DNA from: Clostridiales bacterium
GTDB lineage: Bacteria; Bacillota; Clostridia; Oscillospirales; Oscillospiraceae
Assembly (NCBI GenBank): GCA_004553545.1
Contig: SFLD01000011.1
Span: forward strand, 1-49,748
Length of the DNA: 49,748 nucleotides
Reading direction: 5' to 3'
Shown here: positions 16,241-24,030 of the stretch, in pieces
Layout: the number at the start of each line of letters is the position of its first letter
How positions within the stretch are numbered: the stretch's first letter is position 1
Program-made: the position numbers and the translations under genes
The notes under the pieces: generated by a model
Databases searched by the model: none
What the model saw: the letters and a program-made list of their open reading frames with translations, nothing else
What the model was told of the DNA's origin: nothing

Positions 16241-17587
16241 GTGTACCATGATCTGACGCAGGGGAATATCACCCGGGGCCTGCTGCGCTTTGCCCTGCCC
16301 ATGATCGCGGGGGATCTTCTCCAGCAGTTCTACAACATCGCGGATACCCTCATCGTGGGCCGCGCCCTGGGCCGGGACGCCCTGGCGGCGGTGGGCTCCG
16401 CCTTCAGCCTCATGATCTTTCTGACCTCGGTCTTTCTGGGGCTCTCCATGGGGGCGGGGGCTCTCTTCTCCATCCGCCGGGGCCAGGGGGATGACCGGGG
16501 CCTCCGGACGGCGGCGGGCCACGCCTTCCTTCTCATCGCCGGGGTCACCGCGGTGCTGACGGCGGCGGTCTACCTGCTGCTGGACGGCATCCTCCGCTTT
16601 CTACAGATCCCGCCGGCGCTCTACGCCCCCATGCGGGAGTACCTTGCCATCATCTTCGCCGGCCTGGCCGGGACCTTCTTCTATAACTTCTTCGCCTGCC
16701 TCCTCCGGGCGGTGGGCAACTCCGTGGCGCCCCTCTGGTTCCTGGGGGCGGCGGCCCTGCTGAATGTGGGGCTGGACCTCCTCTTCGTCCTGGTTTTCCG
16801 CTGGGGCGTGGCCGGGGCGGCGGCGGCCACGGTCATCGCCCAGACCCTCTCCGGTGCGGGCCTTGCGGCCTACACGTGGCGCCGCTGCCGGGAGCTCCTG
16901 CCCCTTCCGGGGGAGTTCCGGCTGGAGGGGGCGGTCTTCCGGGAGCTCTGGGGCCTCTCGTCCCTCACCTGTCTGCAGCAGTGCGCCATGAACTTCGGCA
17001 TCCTCCTGATCCAGCGCCTGGTGGACAGCTTCGGCCCCGTCACCATGGCGGCCTTTGCCGCCGGCGTCAAGATCGACGCCTTTGCTTATCTGCCGGTCCA
17101 GGACTTCGGCAACGCTTTCTCCACCTTCGTGGCCCAGAACTACGGCGCGGGGCAGTCGGAGCGGCTCCGCCGGGGCTTCCGGCGGGCCATGGCCCTGAGC
17201 CTGGGCTTCGCCTGCCTCCTCTCCGCCGCGGTGGCGGGCTTTGCAGAGCCCCTGATGGGCCTTTTCCTCCAGCCGGAGGAGACGGCGGTCCTGGCCGCCG
17301 GCGTCCGATACCTGCGGATCGAGGGGGCCTTTTACCCCGGCATCGCCTGTCTCTTCCTGCTCTACGGCATCTACCGGGCGGTCCGCCGTCCGGGGATGAG
17401 CGTGGTGCTGACGGTGCTGTCCCTGGGCACCCGGGTGGCTCTGGCCTACGCCCTGGCGGGCCCGGTGGGGGAGAGCGGCATCTGGTGGGCCATCCCCATC
17501 GGCTGGTTCCTGGCGGATGCCGTGGGACTGGGATACTATTTCCGGCACCGGAGGACCCTCCTGCCGGATCGCAGATCGGAGGAATGA
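16241..17587 (+). CDS. MATE-family efflux transporter (2)
   Basis: A 448-residue MATE exporter beginning at a GTG seven bases after AAGGGGG. The N-terminus YHDLTQGNITRGLLRFALP with AGDLLQQFYNIADTLIVGR is the classic MATE first helix, and the second half repeats the fold. It is only distantly similar to the MATE protein upstream, so this is not a simple tandem duplication. A GNAT acetyltransferase starts 4 bases after its stop and is co-transcribed, which suggests that export and chemical modification of a toxic compound go together. Confidence 0.92.
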   Translation: MYHDLTQGNITRGLLRFALPMIAGDLLQQFYNIADTLIVGRALGRDALAAVGSAFSLMIFLTSVFLGLSMGAGALFSIRRGQGDDRGLRTAAGHAFLLIAGVTAVLTAAVYLLLDGILRFLQIPPALYAPMREYLAIIFAGLAGTFFYNFFACLLRAVGNSVAPLWFLGAAALLNVGLDLLFVLVFRWGVAGAAAATVIAQTLSGAGLAAYTWRRCRELLPLPGEFRLEGAVFRELWGLSSLTCLQQCAMNFGILLIQRLVDSFGPVTMAAFAAGVKIDAFAYLPVQDFGNAFSTFVAQNYGAGQSERLRRGFRRAMALSLGFACLLSAAVAGFAEPLMGLFLQPEETAVLAAGVRYLRIEGAFYPGIACLFLLYGIYRAVRRPGMSVVLTVLSLGTRVALAYALAGPVGESGIWWAIPIGWFLADAVGLGYYFRHRRTLLPDRRSEE

Positions 17588-17591
17588 TACC

Positions 17592-18191
17592 ATGACCAAT
17601 ATCCATCTTCGTCCCGTCCGGGAGGCGGACGCTCCGGCGCTTGCCGCCATCTATGCCCCCTATGTCCGGGAGACCGCCATCACCTTTGAGTATGAGCCCC
17701 CGGACGCGGCGGAGTTCCGCCGCCGGATCGCCGCCATCGCCCCGAAATACCCGTATCTTGTGGCGGAGCGGGACGGCGAGGTCCTGGGCTACGCCTATAC
17801 CGGTCCCCTCCGGACCCGGGCCGCCTACGGCTGGACGGCGGAGACCAGCATCTACCTCCGCCGGGACCTCCGGGGCAACGGCCTGGGCCAGCGCTTCTAC
17901 CACGCCCTGGAGGAGCTCTCCCGGGCCCAGGGCGTCCGGACCCTGGTGGCCTGCGTCACCTACTCCCAGACGGAGAGCCCCTACGTGACGGACGCCAGCG
18001 TCCGCTTCCACTACCGTCTGGGCTATGACCTGGCAGGCCAGCTGAAGCGCTGCGGCTTCAAGTTCGGGGAGTGGTTCGGCACCTGCTACTTTGAGAAGGC
18101 ACTGGGGGACTACCCTGAGGCCCCCGCCCCCCTGATCCCCTTCCCGGACCTGCCGGAAGACACCCTCCGCGCCGCCGGCGTGGAGCCCTGA
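17592..18191 (+). CDS. GNAT N-acetyltransferase, phosphinothricin/methionine-sulfoximine acetyltransferase-like
   Basis: A 199-residue GNAT enzyme. The N-terminus LRPVREADAPALAAIYAPYV and the acetyl-CoA loop YLRRDLRGNGLGQRFYHALE are typical of the Pat/YncA branch, which acetylates phosphinothricin, methionine sulfoximine or related amino acid analogues. An extra C-terminal tail of about 25 residues (PLIPFPDLPEDTL) is proline-rich. It is translated right after MATE gene 2, with GGAGGAATG overlapping that gene's end as ribosome site, and ends with a strong terminator. Confidence 0.87.
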   Translation: MTNIHLRPVREADAPALAAIYAPYVRETAITFEYEPPDAAEFRRRIAAIAPKYPYLVAERDGEVLGYAYTGPLRTRAAYGWTAETSIYLRRDLRGNGLGQRFYHALEELSRAQGVRTLVACVTYSQTESPYVTDASVRFHYRLGYDLAGQLKRCGFKFGEWFGTCYFEKALGDYPEAPAPLIPFPDLPEDTLRAAGVEP

Positions 18192-18274
18192 GACCAGGCC
18201 CTCTGCGTAGAGGAACCTGCCGGCAGGCGGCGGGACGCCGCGGCCCCCGCTGCCCCGCGGGGAAAGATCTCTTC

Positions 18275-18312
18275 GCCTCCCGCCCGCTCCCCGGGCGGGA
18301 GGCTTCTTTTTC
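18275..18312 (+). terminator. Rho-independent terminator of the MATE 2/GNAT operon
   Basis: An 11-bp perfect stem GCCTCCCGCCC with its complement is followed by TTCTTTTT. Confidence 0.88.
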
Positions 18313-18319
18313 CGCCATC

Positions 18320-18348
18320 TTGCCCCCGGCTCTCACATATGCTACAAT
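18320..18348 (+). promoter_or_regulatory. Sigma-A promoter of the membrane protein gene at 18391
   Basis: TTGCCC and TACAAT are separated by 17 bases. Confidence 0.65.
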
Positions 18349-18390
18349 GGGAAAAAACAGAAAGGACCGCCTGCGGGCGGGGTGAACCAC

Positions 18391-19227
18391 ATGCGGGAGA
18401 GAAACGGAACCACCTGGGCTCTGGCGGCGGCGCTGCTGGCGGCCGCCATTTTGTCCTTTGCCCTGGTGACGCCCTGGGCTGCCTCGGCGGAGACCCACGC
18501 CGCCTCCCTCACGGCGCTGGAGGAGAAGCAGTCCACCGTCCTGGAGCTGGCGGCGGCCTCCACCGCCGCCTCCGCGGCCATCACGCTGCTGCCCGGAGAC
18601 GCCGCCACCCCCATCGCGGAGAAGCTGGCGGACATCAGCGGCTACTTCCTCCTGGCCCTCTGCGCCATCTACCTGGAGAAGTACCTCCTGACGGTGACGG
18701 CCTACGCCGCCTTCCGCCTCCTGGTCCCGGCGGCCTGCCTGCTGCTGGCGGCCTGGCTCCTGGCGGGGCGGGACTGGCTCCGGAAGGCCGGGTGGAAGCT
18801 CCTGGTCTTCGGCCTTGCCATCGTCCTGGTGATCCCCGCCAGCGTCAAGGTCTCCGGCCTCATCGAGGACACCTACCGCCTCTCCATGGAGGAGACCCTC
18901 CAGCAGGCCAAGGACACCACCCAGGCCGTGGAGGACAGCGCCCAGTCCGGGGAGACCGAAACCGACCAGGGCTTCCTGGGCGGCCTCTTCTCCAAGGTGA
19001 CGGAGGGCATCTCTCAGGCGGCCAGCGGCCTCGCTGACCGGGTGGGCCAGATGCTCAACCGCTTCCTGGAGACTCTGGCCGTGATGCTGGTGACCTCCTG
19101 CCTCATCCCCATCCTGGTGCTGCTTTTCTTCGTGTGGCTGGTGAAGTTCATCTGGGGCATCGACCTCCCCGCCCCCAAGCCCCTCTCCGGAAGACGCCCC
19201 CGCCACCAAGAGCGATCCCCCCAGTGA
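18391..19227 (+). CDS. Conserved membrane protein of unknown function
   Basis: A 278-residue protein with an N-terminal membrane or signal segment (WALAAALLAAAILSFALV), further helices in the middle (AAFRLLVPAACLLLAAWLLA and LLVFGLAIVLVIPAS), a polar stretch with acidic and Gln-rich content, and a last helix (LVTSCLIPILVLLFFVWLV). I do not recognise a named family and see no catalytic motif. The ATG at 18391 follows GGGGTGA at the right distance; the GTG at 18382 is inside that site. It is followed 42 bp later by a GNAT gene on the same strand. Confidence 0.75.
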   Translation: MRERNGTTWALAAALLAAAILSFALVTPWAASAETHAASLTALEEKQSTVLELAAASTAASAAITLLPGDAATPIAEKLADISGYFLLALCAIYLEKYLLTVTAYAAFRLLVPAACLLLAAWLLAGRDWLRKAGWKLLVFGLAIVLVIPASVKVSGLIEDTYRLSMEETLQQAKDTTQAVEDSAQSGETETDQGFLGGLFSKVTEGISQAASGLADRVGQMLNRFLETLAVMLVTSCLIPILVLLFFVWLVKFIWGIDLPAPKPLSGRRPRHQERSPQ

Positions 19228-19269
19228 CCCTGGCCATCCCTGAAACTTTGCCCGTTAGGAGGCGTGAGC

Positions 19270-19716
19270 ATGGAAGGAAACTGCCGGATCCGGGAGCTCC
19301 GGAAGGAGGAGATCGGGGAAGCGCTGGACCTGGTCTCGCGTGTGTTTCAGTCGTACGAGGTCCCGGACTACACGGAAGAGGGCGTGGAGACGTTCAATCA
19401 GAGCATCCATGAGGAGAGCTACCTCGCCCAGCTTCGCTGGTACGGCGCGTTTGCCCCGGAGGGGCTGGTCGGCGTCCTGGCGACAAGGAGCGGCGGGGCC
19501 CACATCGCCCTGTTCTTTGTGGAGGGGAAGCGCCACCGGCAGGGCATCGGGAAGCGTCTTTTCCAGGCGGCGGAAGCCGACAACCATTCAGAGAGGATGA
19601 CGGTGAACTCCTCCCCATACGCCGTCCCGGTGTACCATAGGCTGGGCTTCCGGGATACGGACGCCGAGCAGGTGGTGAACGGCCTGCGCTTCACGCCGAT
19701 GGAGCGGAGAGCATGA
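19270..19716 (+). CDS. GNAT N-acetyltransferase
   Basis: A 148-residue protein with the GNAT core: IRELRKEEIGEALDLVSRVF at the start, beta strands AHIALFFVEGKRH, the acetyl-CoA loop RQGIGKRLFQAA, and the end YHRLGFRDT. The ATG at 19270 is seven bases after AGGAGG; the GTG at 19264 is too close to it. The substrate is unknown. It sits between an unknown membrane gene and MATE gene 3. Confidence 0.85.
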   Translation: MEGNCRIRELRKEEIGEALDLVSRVFQSYEVPDYTEEGVETFNQSIHEESYLAQLRWYGAFAPEGLVGVLATRSGGAHIALFFVEGKRHRQGIGKRLFQAAEADNHSERMTVNSSPYAVPVYHRLGFRDTDAEQVVNGLRFTPMERRA

Positions 19717-19763
19717 TCTCCCGGCCTTCTGTGCACCAGACGCTGCCACCGCCAAACTCCCTC

Positions 19764-19791
19764 TTGACAAGCGCCAATTTTTGACGATAAT
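19764..19791 (+). promoter_or_regulatory. Sigma-A promoter of MATE gene 3
   Basis: TTGACA (19764-19769) and GATAAT (19786-19791) have a 16-base spacer. Arms AAGCGC and GCGCTT flank the spacer and -10 region and could form an operator. Confidence 0.65.
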
Positions 19792-19801
19792 AGCGCTTAC
19801 G

Positions 19802-19835
19802 GAGCCCGCCGTCCGGCGGGCTCTTCCTACTTTTC
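19802..19835 (+). promoter_or_regulatory. Terminator-like hairpin in the leader of MATE gene 3 (possible attenuator)
   Basis: A 9-bp perfect stem GAGCCCGCC-GTCC-GGCGGGCTC followed by TTCCTACTTTT lies between the promoter and the start codon. A second hairpin, GGGAAG/CTTCCC at 19837-19854, follows. It may instead stop read-through from upstream. Confidence 0.45.
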
Positions 19836-19874
19836 CGGGAAGTCTTTGCTTCCCACAGAAACGGAGCGATACCC

Positions 19875-21206
19875 ATGACCAGGGACGATTTTGGTACGGA
19901 GCGGGTGAGCCGCATCCGCCTGCATCTGGCGCCGCCGGTGATGCTGGCCCAGCTCATCCAGGCCCTCTACAACATCGTGGACAGCTTCTTCGTGGGCCGG
20001 TACTCGGACGCCGGACTCACGGCCCTCTCCATCATCTACCCCCTGCAGCTTTTGATGATCGCCCTGGCGGTGGGCACCGGCGTCGGCATCAACACCGCCA
20101 TCGCCCACTACCTCGGCCTCCGGGACAAGCCCCGGGCGGAGGAGGTGGCGGGCACCGCCGCGCCCCTGGGCCTCGCCCTCTGGGCGCTCTTCGCCGTCGT
20201 CTGCTTCCTCATCCTCCCCGGCTATGCCCGGATGTCCACGGACTCGGAGGAGGTGGTCCGGGAGGTCATCGTCTACGGCCGGATCGTCTGCGTCGGCAGC
20301 GTGGGCCTCTTCACGGAGAGCGTCTGGACCAAGGTCCTCCAGGCGGAGGGCGACATGAAGACCCCCATGCTGGCCCAGATCCTGGGGGCCGTCACCAACA
20401 TCGTCTTGGACCCCATCCTGATCTTCGGCCTTTTCGGCGTCCCGGTCCTGGGCATCGCCGGGGCGGCCATCGCCACCGTGGCGGGGCAGATCGCGGCGGC
20501 GCTCCTGGTGATGCGCCGGGGCTTCCGGCCCTCCCCGGCGCTGCGGCGCTATCCGGCTCTCGCCGGGCGCATCTACCGCCTTGGCATCCCCAACATCCTG
20601 ATGCAGTCGGCCTACACCTTCTACATCCTGGGCCTCAACCTGATCCTCGCCACCTTCTCGGACCAGGCCGTCACGGCCCTGGGCCTCTACTACAAGTGGC
20701 AGACCTTCTTCTTCATCCCCCTGGGAGCCCTGCAGACCTGCATGGTGCCCATCGTCAGCTTCAACTATGCCGCCCAGCGCCTGGACCGCTGCCGGGAGAC
20801 CTTAAAAGTTTCCCTCCTCTGGGGCCTTGCCTTGATGTTCCTGGGACTCCTCTGCTTTGAGTTTCTGCCGGGGCCCATGCTGCGCCTCTTCTCCCGGGAC
20901 GCGCTGGTGATCTCCATCGGCAGCTACGGCTTCCGCTGGATCGGCCTCAGCTTCCTGCCGCAGGTCACGAGCCTCATCTTCCCGGTCTTCTTCCAGGCCG
21001 TGGGCTATGCCGGAAAGAGCTCGCTCCTCACGATCTTGCGGACGGTGGTGCTCTTCGTGCCTCTGGGCTGGGCGCTGTCCCTCCTGGGGCTGCACGCCTT
21101 CTGGCTGACCTATCCCATCACGGAGGTGGTGACGAGCCTCGTGGGCTTTGGCTTCTACCGTCAGTTCCTCCGCCGGGAGGGCGCCCTGCCCGCAGGGGGA
21201 AAGTGA
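19875..21206 (+). CDS. MATE-family efflux transporter (3)
   Basis: A 443-residue MATE exporter. The first helix region APPVMLAQLIQALYNIVDSFFVGR and the half-repeat LGIPNILMQSAYTFYILGLN are typical. It is the third MATE gene in seven kilobases and again diverged from the others. It has its own promoter with a possible attenuator and a strong terminator directly after its stop, so it is a single-gene unit. The exported substrate is unknown. Confidence 0.92.
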   Translation: MTRDDFGTERVSRIRLHLAPPVMLAQLIQALYNIVDSFFVGRYSDAGLTALSIIYPLQLLMIALAVGTGVGINTAIAHYLGLRDKPRAEEVAGTAAPLGLALWALFAVVCFLILPGYARMSTDSEEVVREVIVYGRIVCVGSVGLFTESVWTKVLQAEGDMKTPMLAQILGAVTNIVLDPILIFGLFGVPVLGIAGAAIATVAGQIAAALLVMRRGFRPSPALRRYPALAGRIYRLGIPNILMQSAYTFYILGLNLILATFSDQAVTALGLYYKWQTFFFIPLGALQTCMVPIVSFNYAAQRLDRCRETLKVSLLWGLALMFLGLLCFEFLPGPMLRLFSRDALVISIGSYGFRWIGLSFLPQVTSLIFPVFFQAVGYAGKSSLLTILRTVVLFVPLGWALSLLGLHAFWLTYPITEVVTSLVGFGFYRQFLRREGALPAGGK

Positions 21207-21240
21207 AAAAACGCGGAAGCCGGCGGCTTCCGCGTTTTTT
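21206..21240. terminator. Bidirectional terminator between MATE gene 3 and the alpha-hydroxyacid gene
   Basis: ACGCGGAAGCC and GGCTTCCGCGT form a perfect stem flanked by an A-run and a T-run, and it serves two convergent genes. Confidence 0.88.
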
Positions 21241-21248
21241 GATGTGCG

Positions 21249-22271
21249 TTATTTGGGCAGGCGGACCTTATCCGGCGTGATCTCCGAGAGGGAGTGGGCG
21301 CCGCACATGGCCATGGTGTCCGTCAGCTCGGCGCGGAGCTTGTCCACATAGGCCCGGACGCCCTCGGCCCCGCCGCCGTAGACGGCGGTGACGAAGGGAC
21401 GGCCGATGAGCACCGCGTCCGCCCCCAGGGCCAGGGCCTTGAAGACATCCATGCCCGTGCGGATGCCGCCGTCCACGAAGATCTTCAGCTTGCCGCCCAC
21501 GGCCGCCGCGATCTCCGGCAGGACCTCCGCCGTGGCGGGACACTGGTCCAGTACCCGGCCGCCATGGTTGGAGACCACGATGCCGGCGGCCCCGGCGGCC
21601 AGGGCCTTCTCCGCGCCCCGGACGGTCATGATGCCCTTGAGCAGGAAGGGCTTCTCCGCCCACTGGACGATGGCCTTCAGCTCCTCCACGGTCTTGCTGC
21701 CGGCGGGGGGATTGCAGTTTTTCAGGAAGGGGAGGCCCGCGGCATCGATGTCCATGGCGATGGCGAAGGGCTTCGCCGCCTGGGCGGCGGTCATCTTCTC
21801 CCGGATGAGCTCCATGTTCCAGGGCTTCACCGTGGGGACGCCGCAGCCGTCCTGCGCCCCGATGGCGTGGAGGGCGGAGGCCATGACGGAGGGGTCCACA
21901 CCGTCGCCGGTGAAGGCGGCGATGCCGGCATCCCGGCAGGCGGGGACCAGGATGTCGTTGTAGCCGGCATCGTCGTAGAGGTCGCCGTAGTGGAGCTTCA
22001 TGGCACCGATGGGGGCGGCGAAGACCGGCAGGTCAAAGGTCCGGCCAAAGATGGTCAGCTGGGTGTCCGGCGGGCAGTTTTCCCCGATGGTGTCCATGTT
22101 GACGCAGATCTCCTGCCATTTCTGGTAGTTGCGGATGAAGCCGGTGCCCAGGCCCTTGGCGCCGGGACCGGGGATGGTGTTGCGGCAGCCCTGACCGCTG
22201 CAGACGGGGCAGGCCTTGCAGTAGGGGCCCACCCGGCCCCGGGCGGCGGAGAGCACTTCAGGATAGGTCAT
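21249..22271 (-). CDS. FMN-dependent alpha-hydroxyacid oxidoreductase
   Basis: A 340-residue TIM-barrel flavoenzyme of the lactate/glycolate oxidase family. The catalytic stretch IVVSNHGGRVLDQ holds the conserved His and Arg, and the phosphate site is FVDGGIRTGMDVFKALALGA. It begins with an unusual Cys cluster, YCKACPVCSGQGCRN (cysteines spaced 2, 2 and 4), not part of classical oxidases; in anaerobes it might bind iron-sulfur or zinc. AGGAGG lies nine bases before the ATG at 22271. It probably oxidises a 2-hydroxy acid, passing electrons to something other than oxygen. Confidence 0.87.
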   Translation of the reverse strand: MTYPEVLSAARGRVGPYCKACPVCSGQGCRNTIPGPGAKGLGTGFIRNYQKWQEICVNMDTIGENCPPDTQLTIFGRTFDLPVFAAPIGAMKLHYGDLYDDAGYNDILVPACRDAGIAAFTGDGVDPSVMASALHAIGAQDGCGVPTVKPWNMELIREKMTAAQAAKPFAIAMDIDAAGLPFLKNCNPPAGSKTVEELKAIVQWAEKPFLLKGIMTVRGAEKALAAGAAGIVVSNHGGRVLDQCPATAEVLPEIAAAVGGKLKIFVDGGIRTGMDVFKALALGADAVLIGRPFVTAVYGGGAEGVRAYVDKLRAELTDTMAMCGAHSLSEITPDKVRLPK

Positions 22272-22535
22272 GGAAGCATTCCTCCTGTTGGTCATTTTTT
22301 CTCCGGGACGGCCCGTTCTGTTGGGGGTCTCTCCCGGCTTTTTCATGAAGACGCCGCCATTATAATGCGCTTTTCCCCAAACCGCAAGTGGGAAAACGCA
22401 CAAAGTTTCACCCTTCTGTTTGCGCGGGAAGGACAGCTGGGCGGAAGGCGGAGGAAAAGTCCCTTCCGGGCGGGATAAGCGGGGGAAGGGGCGCATAGAA
22501 TAGGGGGGCAAATACCGGCGGGGGAGGGGTCATGG

Positions 22536-23072
22536 ATGCGGAGAAGATGGGACGGATGGGAGTGGGGCGGCTTTCTTTTCACTGTGCTGGCGGGGACGGG
22601 GCTGCACTTTCTCTACGGCTGGACCGGGGAGCGGAGCTGGATCGCGGGCTTCTCGGCGGTGAACGAGTCCGTCTGGGAGCACATGAAGATCCTGTATGTG
22701 CCGCTCTTCCTCCTCTCCATGGTCCAGCTCTGCTTCCAGGGGCGGACCTCCTCCAATTATCTCGCGGCCCGGGCGGCGTCGGTCCTCTGCGGCACGGCGC
22801 TGATCCCGGTGCTGTACTATACCTACACCGGAGCCCTGGGCCGGGGCTTCCTGGCGGCGGATATCGGCATCTTCCTCCTCTCCGCCGCCGCAGCCTTCCT
22901 GCTGGACCGGGTGCTCCGGCGGCGGGGCGCCCTGGGGGATGGGTGGCAGCAGATCCTGGGGCTGCTGCTCCTCTGGGGCGTGATGTTCCTCTTCGTCTAC
23001 TGCAGCTTCCGGCCCGGGCACATCCCCCTCTTCCGGGACCCGGGGACGGGAGGCTATGGCATCCCGAAATAG
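22536..23072 (+). CDS. DUF6512-like membrane protein
   Basis: A 178-residue protein with about five membrane helices. A conserved-looking N-terminal block, FSAVNESVWEHMKILYVPLF, between the first two helices matches my memory of small Clostridia membrane proteins called DUF6512. No enzymatic motif is visible. The ATG at 22536 follows GGGGAGGGG; an overlapping ATG at 22532 is in another frame. It is a single gene with its own terminator. Confidence 0.75.
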   Translation: MRRRWDGWEWGGFLFTVLAGTGLHFLYGWTGERSWIAGFSAVNESVWEHMKILYVPLFLLSMVQLCFQGRTSSNYLAARAASVLCGTALIPVLYYTYTGALGRGFLAADIGIFLLSAAAAFLLDRVLRRRGALGDGWQQILGLLLLWGVMFLFVYCSFRPGHIPLFRDPGTGGYGIPK

Positions 23073-23079
23073 CGCGTCC

Positions 23080-23112
23080 AGCCCCCGTCCCTCACCGGGA
23101 CGGGGGCTTTTT
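23080..23112 (+). terminator. Rho-independent terminator after the DUF6512-like gene
   Basis: A 12-bp perfect stem AGCCCCCGTCCC with its complement is followed by five T. Confidence 0.85.
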
Positions 23113-23186
23113 CCGGAGGGATCGGCAACGTTTGTGACCAAACGGTAAAGATTTCCGGGCCGGGGGGCGGCGGGGCGCGCTTTTTC

Positions 23187-23215
23187 TTGACCGCCGGAGG
23201 CTTTGGCGGTATAAT
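23187..23215 (+). promoter_or_regulatory. Sigma-A promoter of the XpaC-TelA-TPM operon
   Basis: TTGACC (23187-23192) and TATAAT (23210-23215) are 17 bases apart; no other promoter is seen before the next two genes. Confidence 0.78.
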
Positions 23216-23272
23216 GAATAACAGTATGGGTACCAAACCAAGCGCCCCGCTGGGGCGAGAAGGAGGGAATGG

Positions 23273-23974
23273 ATGAAAGTTCGCAAATCCGCCGCGCCGT
23301 TCTACGCCGTGGCGGTGATCTGGCTGGCCTACGCGCTGCTCTTCCCCTTGTACCGGGTGAGCCACTTCCTCATCGTGGGGGTGATCTCTGCCGTGGCCTT
23401 CCTGCTGCTGACGGCCCTCTGCGCCAAGACCGGCGTGCCGGAGGCGGAGAAGACGGAGAAAGCCCAGGAGAAGCCCAAGGAGGAGTCCACCGGCAACGCG
23501 GACCTGGACAAGATGCTCAAGGACGGCCGCCTGGCCATCGCGGAGATGAAGCGCCTGGACGAGAGCATCGAGGACGCCGCCGTCTCGGCTGACATCGTAA
23601 GGCTCCAGCAGGTGTCGGAAAAGATCTTTGCCCGGGTGAAGGAGGAGCCGGCGAAGCTCCCCCAGATCCGGCGCTTCATGGATTACTATCTCCCCACCAC
23701 GCTGAAGCTCCTGAATGCCTATGACCGGGCCAGCTCCGCCGGCATCTCCGGCGAGAACGTGGACGCCACCAAGGCCAAGGTCTCCGGCATGATGAAGACC
23801 ATCGTCACCGCCTTTGAAAAGCAGCTGGACGCCCTCTACGGCACCGAGGCCCTGGACATCTCCACGGACATCACCGTGCTGGAGAACATGATGGCCCGGG
23901 AGGGCCTCACGGACCAGGAGCTGAAGGCCCAGACCGTCCCCGCCCAGGATACCGACATCAAGCTGGAGCTCTGA
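23273..23974 (+). CDS. XpaC-like protein (5-bromo-4-chloroindolyl phosphate hydrolysis family)
   Basis: A 233-residue protein: two N-terminal membrane helices (FYAVAVIWLAYALLF and FLIVGVISAVAFLLLTALC), a charged linker rich in Glu and Lys, then a helical domain (RRFMDYYLPTTLKLLNAYDR) typical of XpaC. XpaC proteins are usually encoded next to TelA, as here. The family name comes from an old indirect assay and says little about function; a membrane-stress role together with TelA is more likely. Confidence 0.85.
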   Translation: MKVRKSAAPFYAVAVIWLAYALLFPLYRVSHFLIVGVISAVAFLLLTALCAKTGVPEAEKTEKAQEKPKEESTGNADLDKMLKDGRLAIAEMKRLDESIEDAAVSADIVRLQQVSEKIFARVKEEPAKLPQIRRFMDYYLPTTLKLLNAYDRASSAGISGENVDATKAKVSGMMKTIVTAFEKQLDALYGTEALDISTDITVLENMMAREGLTDQELKAQTVPAQDTDIKLEL

Positions 23975-24030
23975 GCTCCCTCTATTTCACAAAATCAATT
24001 CCCGACAAGGAATGAACGGAGGAAATTACC

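Noticed and set aside
14624..16522. 632-residue minus-strand frame across MATE gene 1 and the gap after it
   Set aside because: Low-complexity Asp/Gly/Gln/His text typical of antisense frames, and it spans a terminator and a promoter of plus-strand genes.
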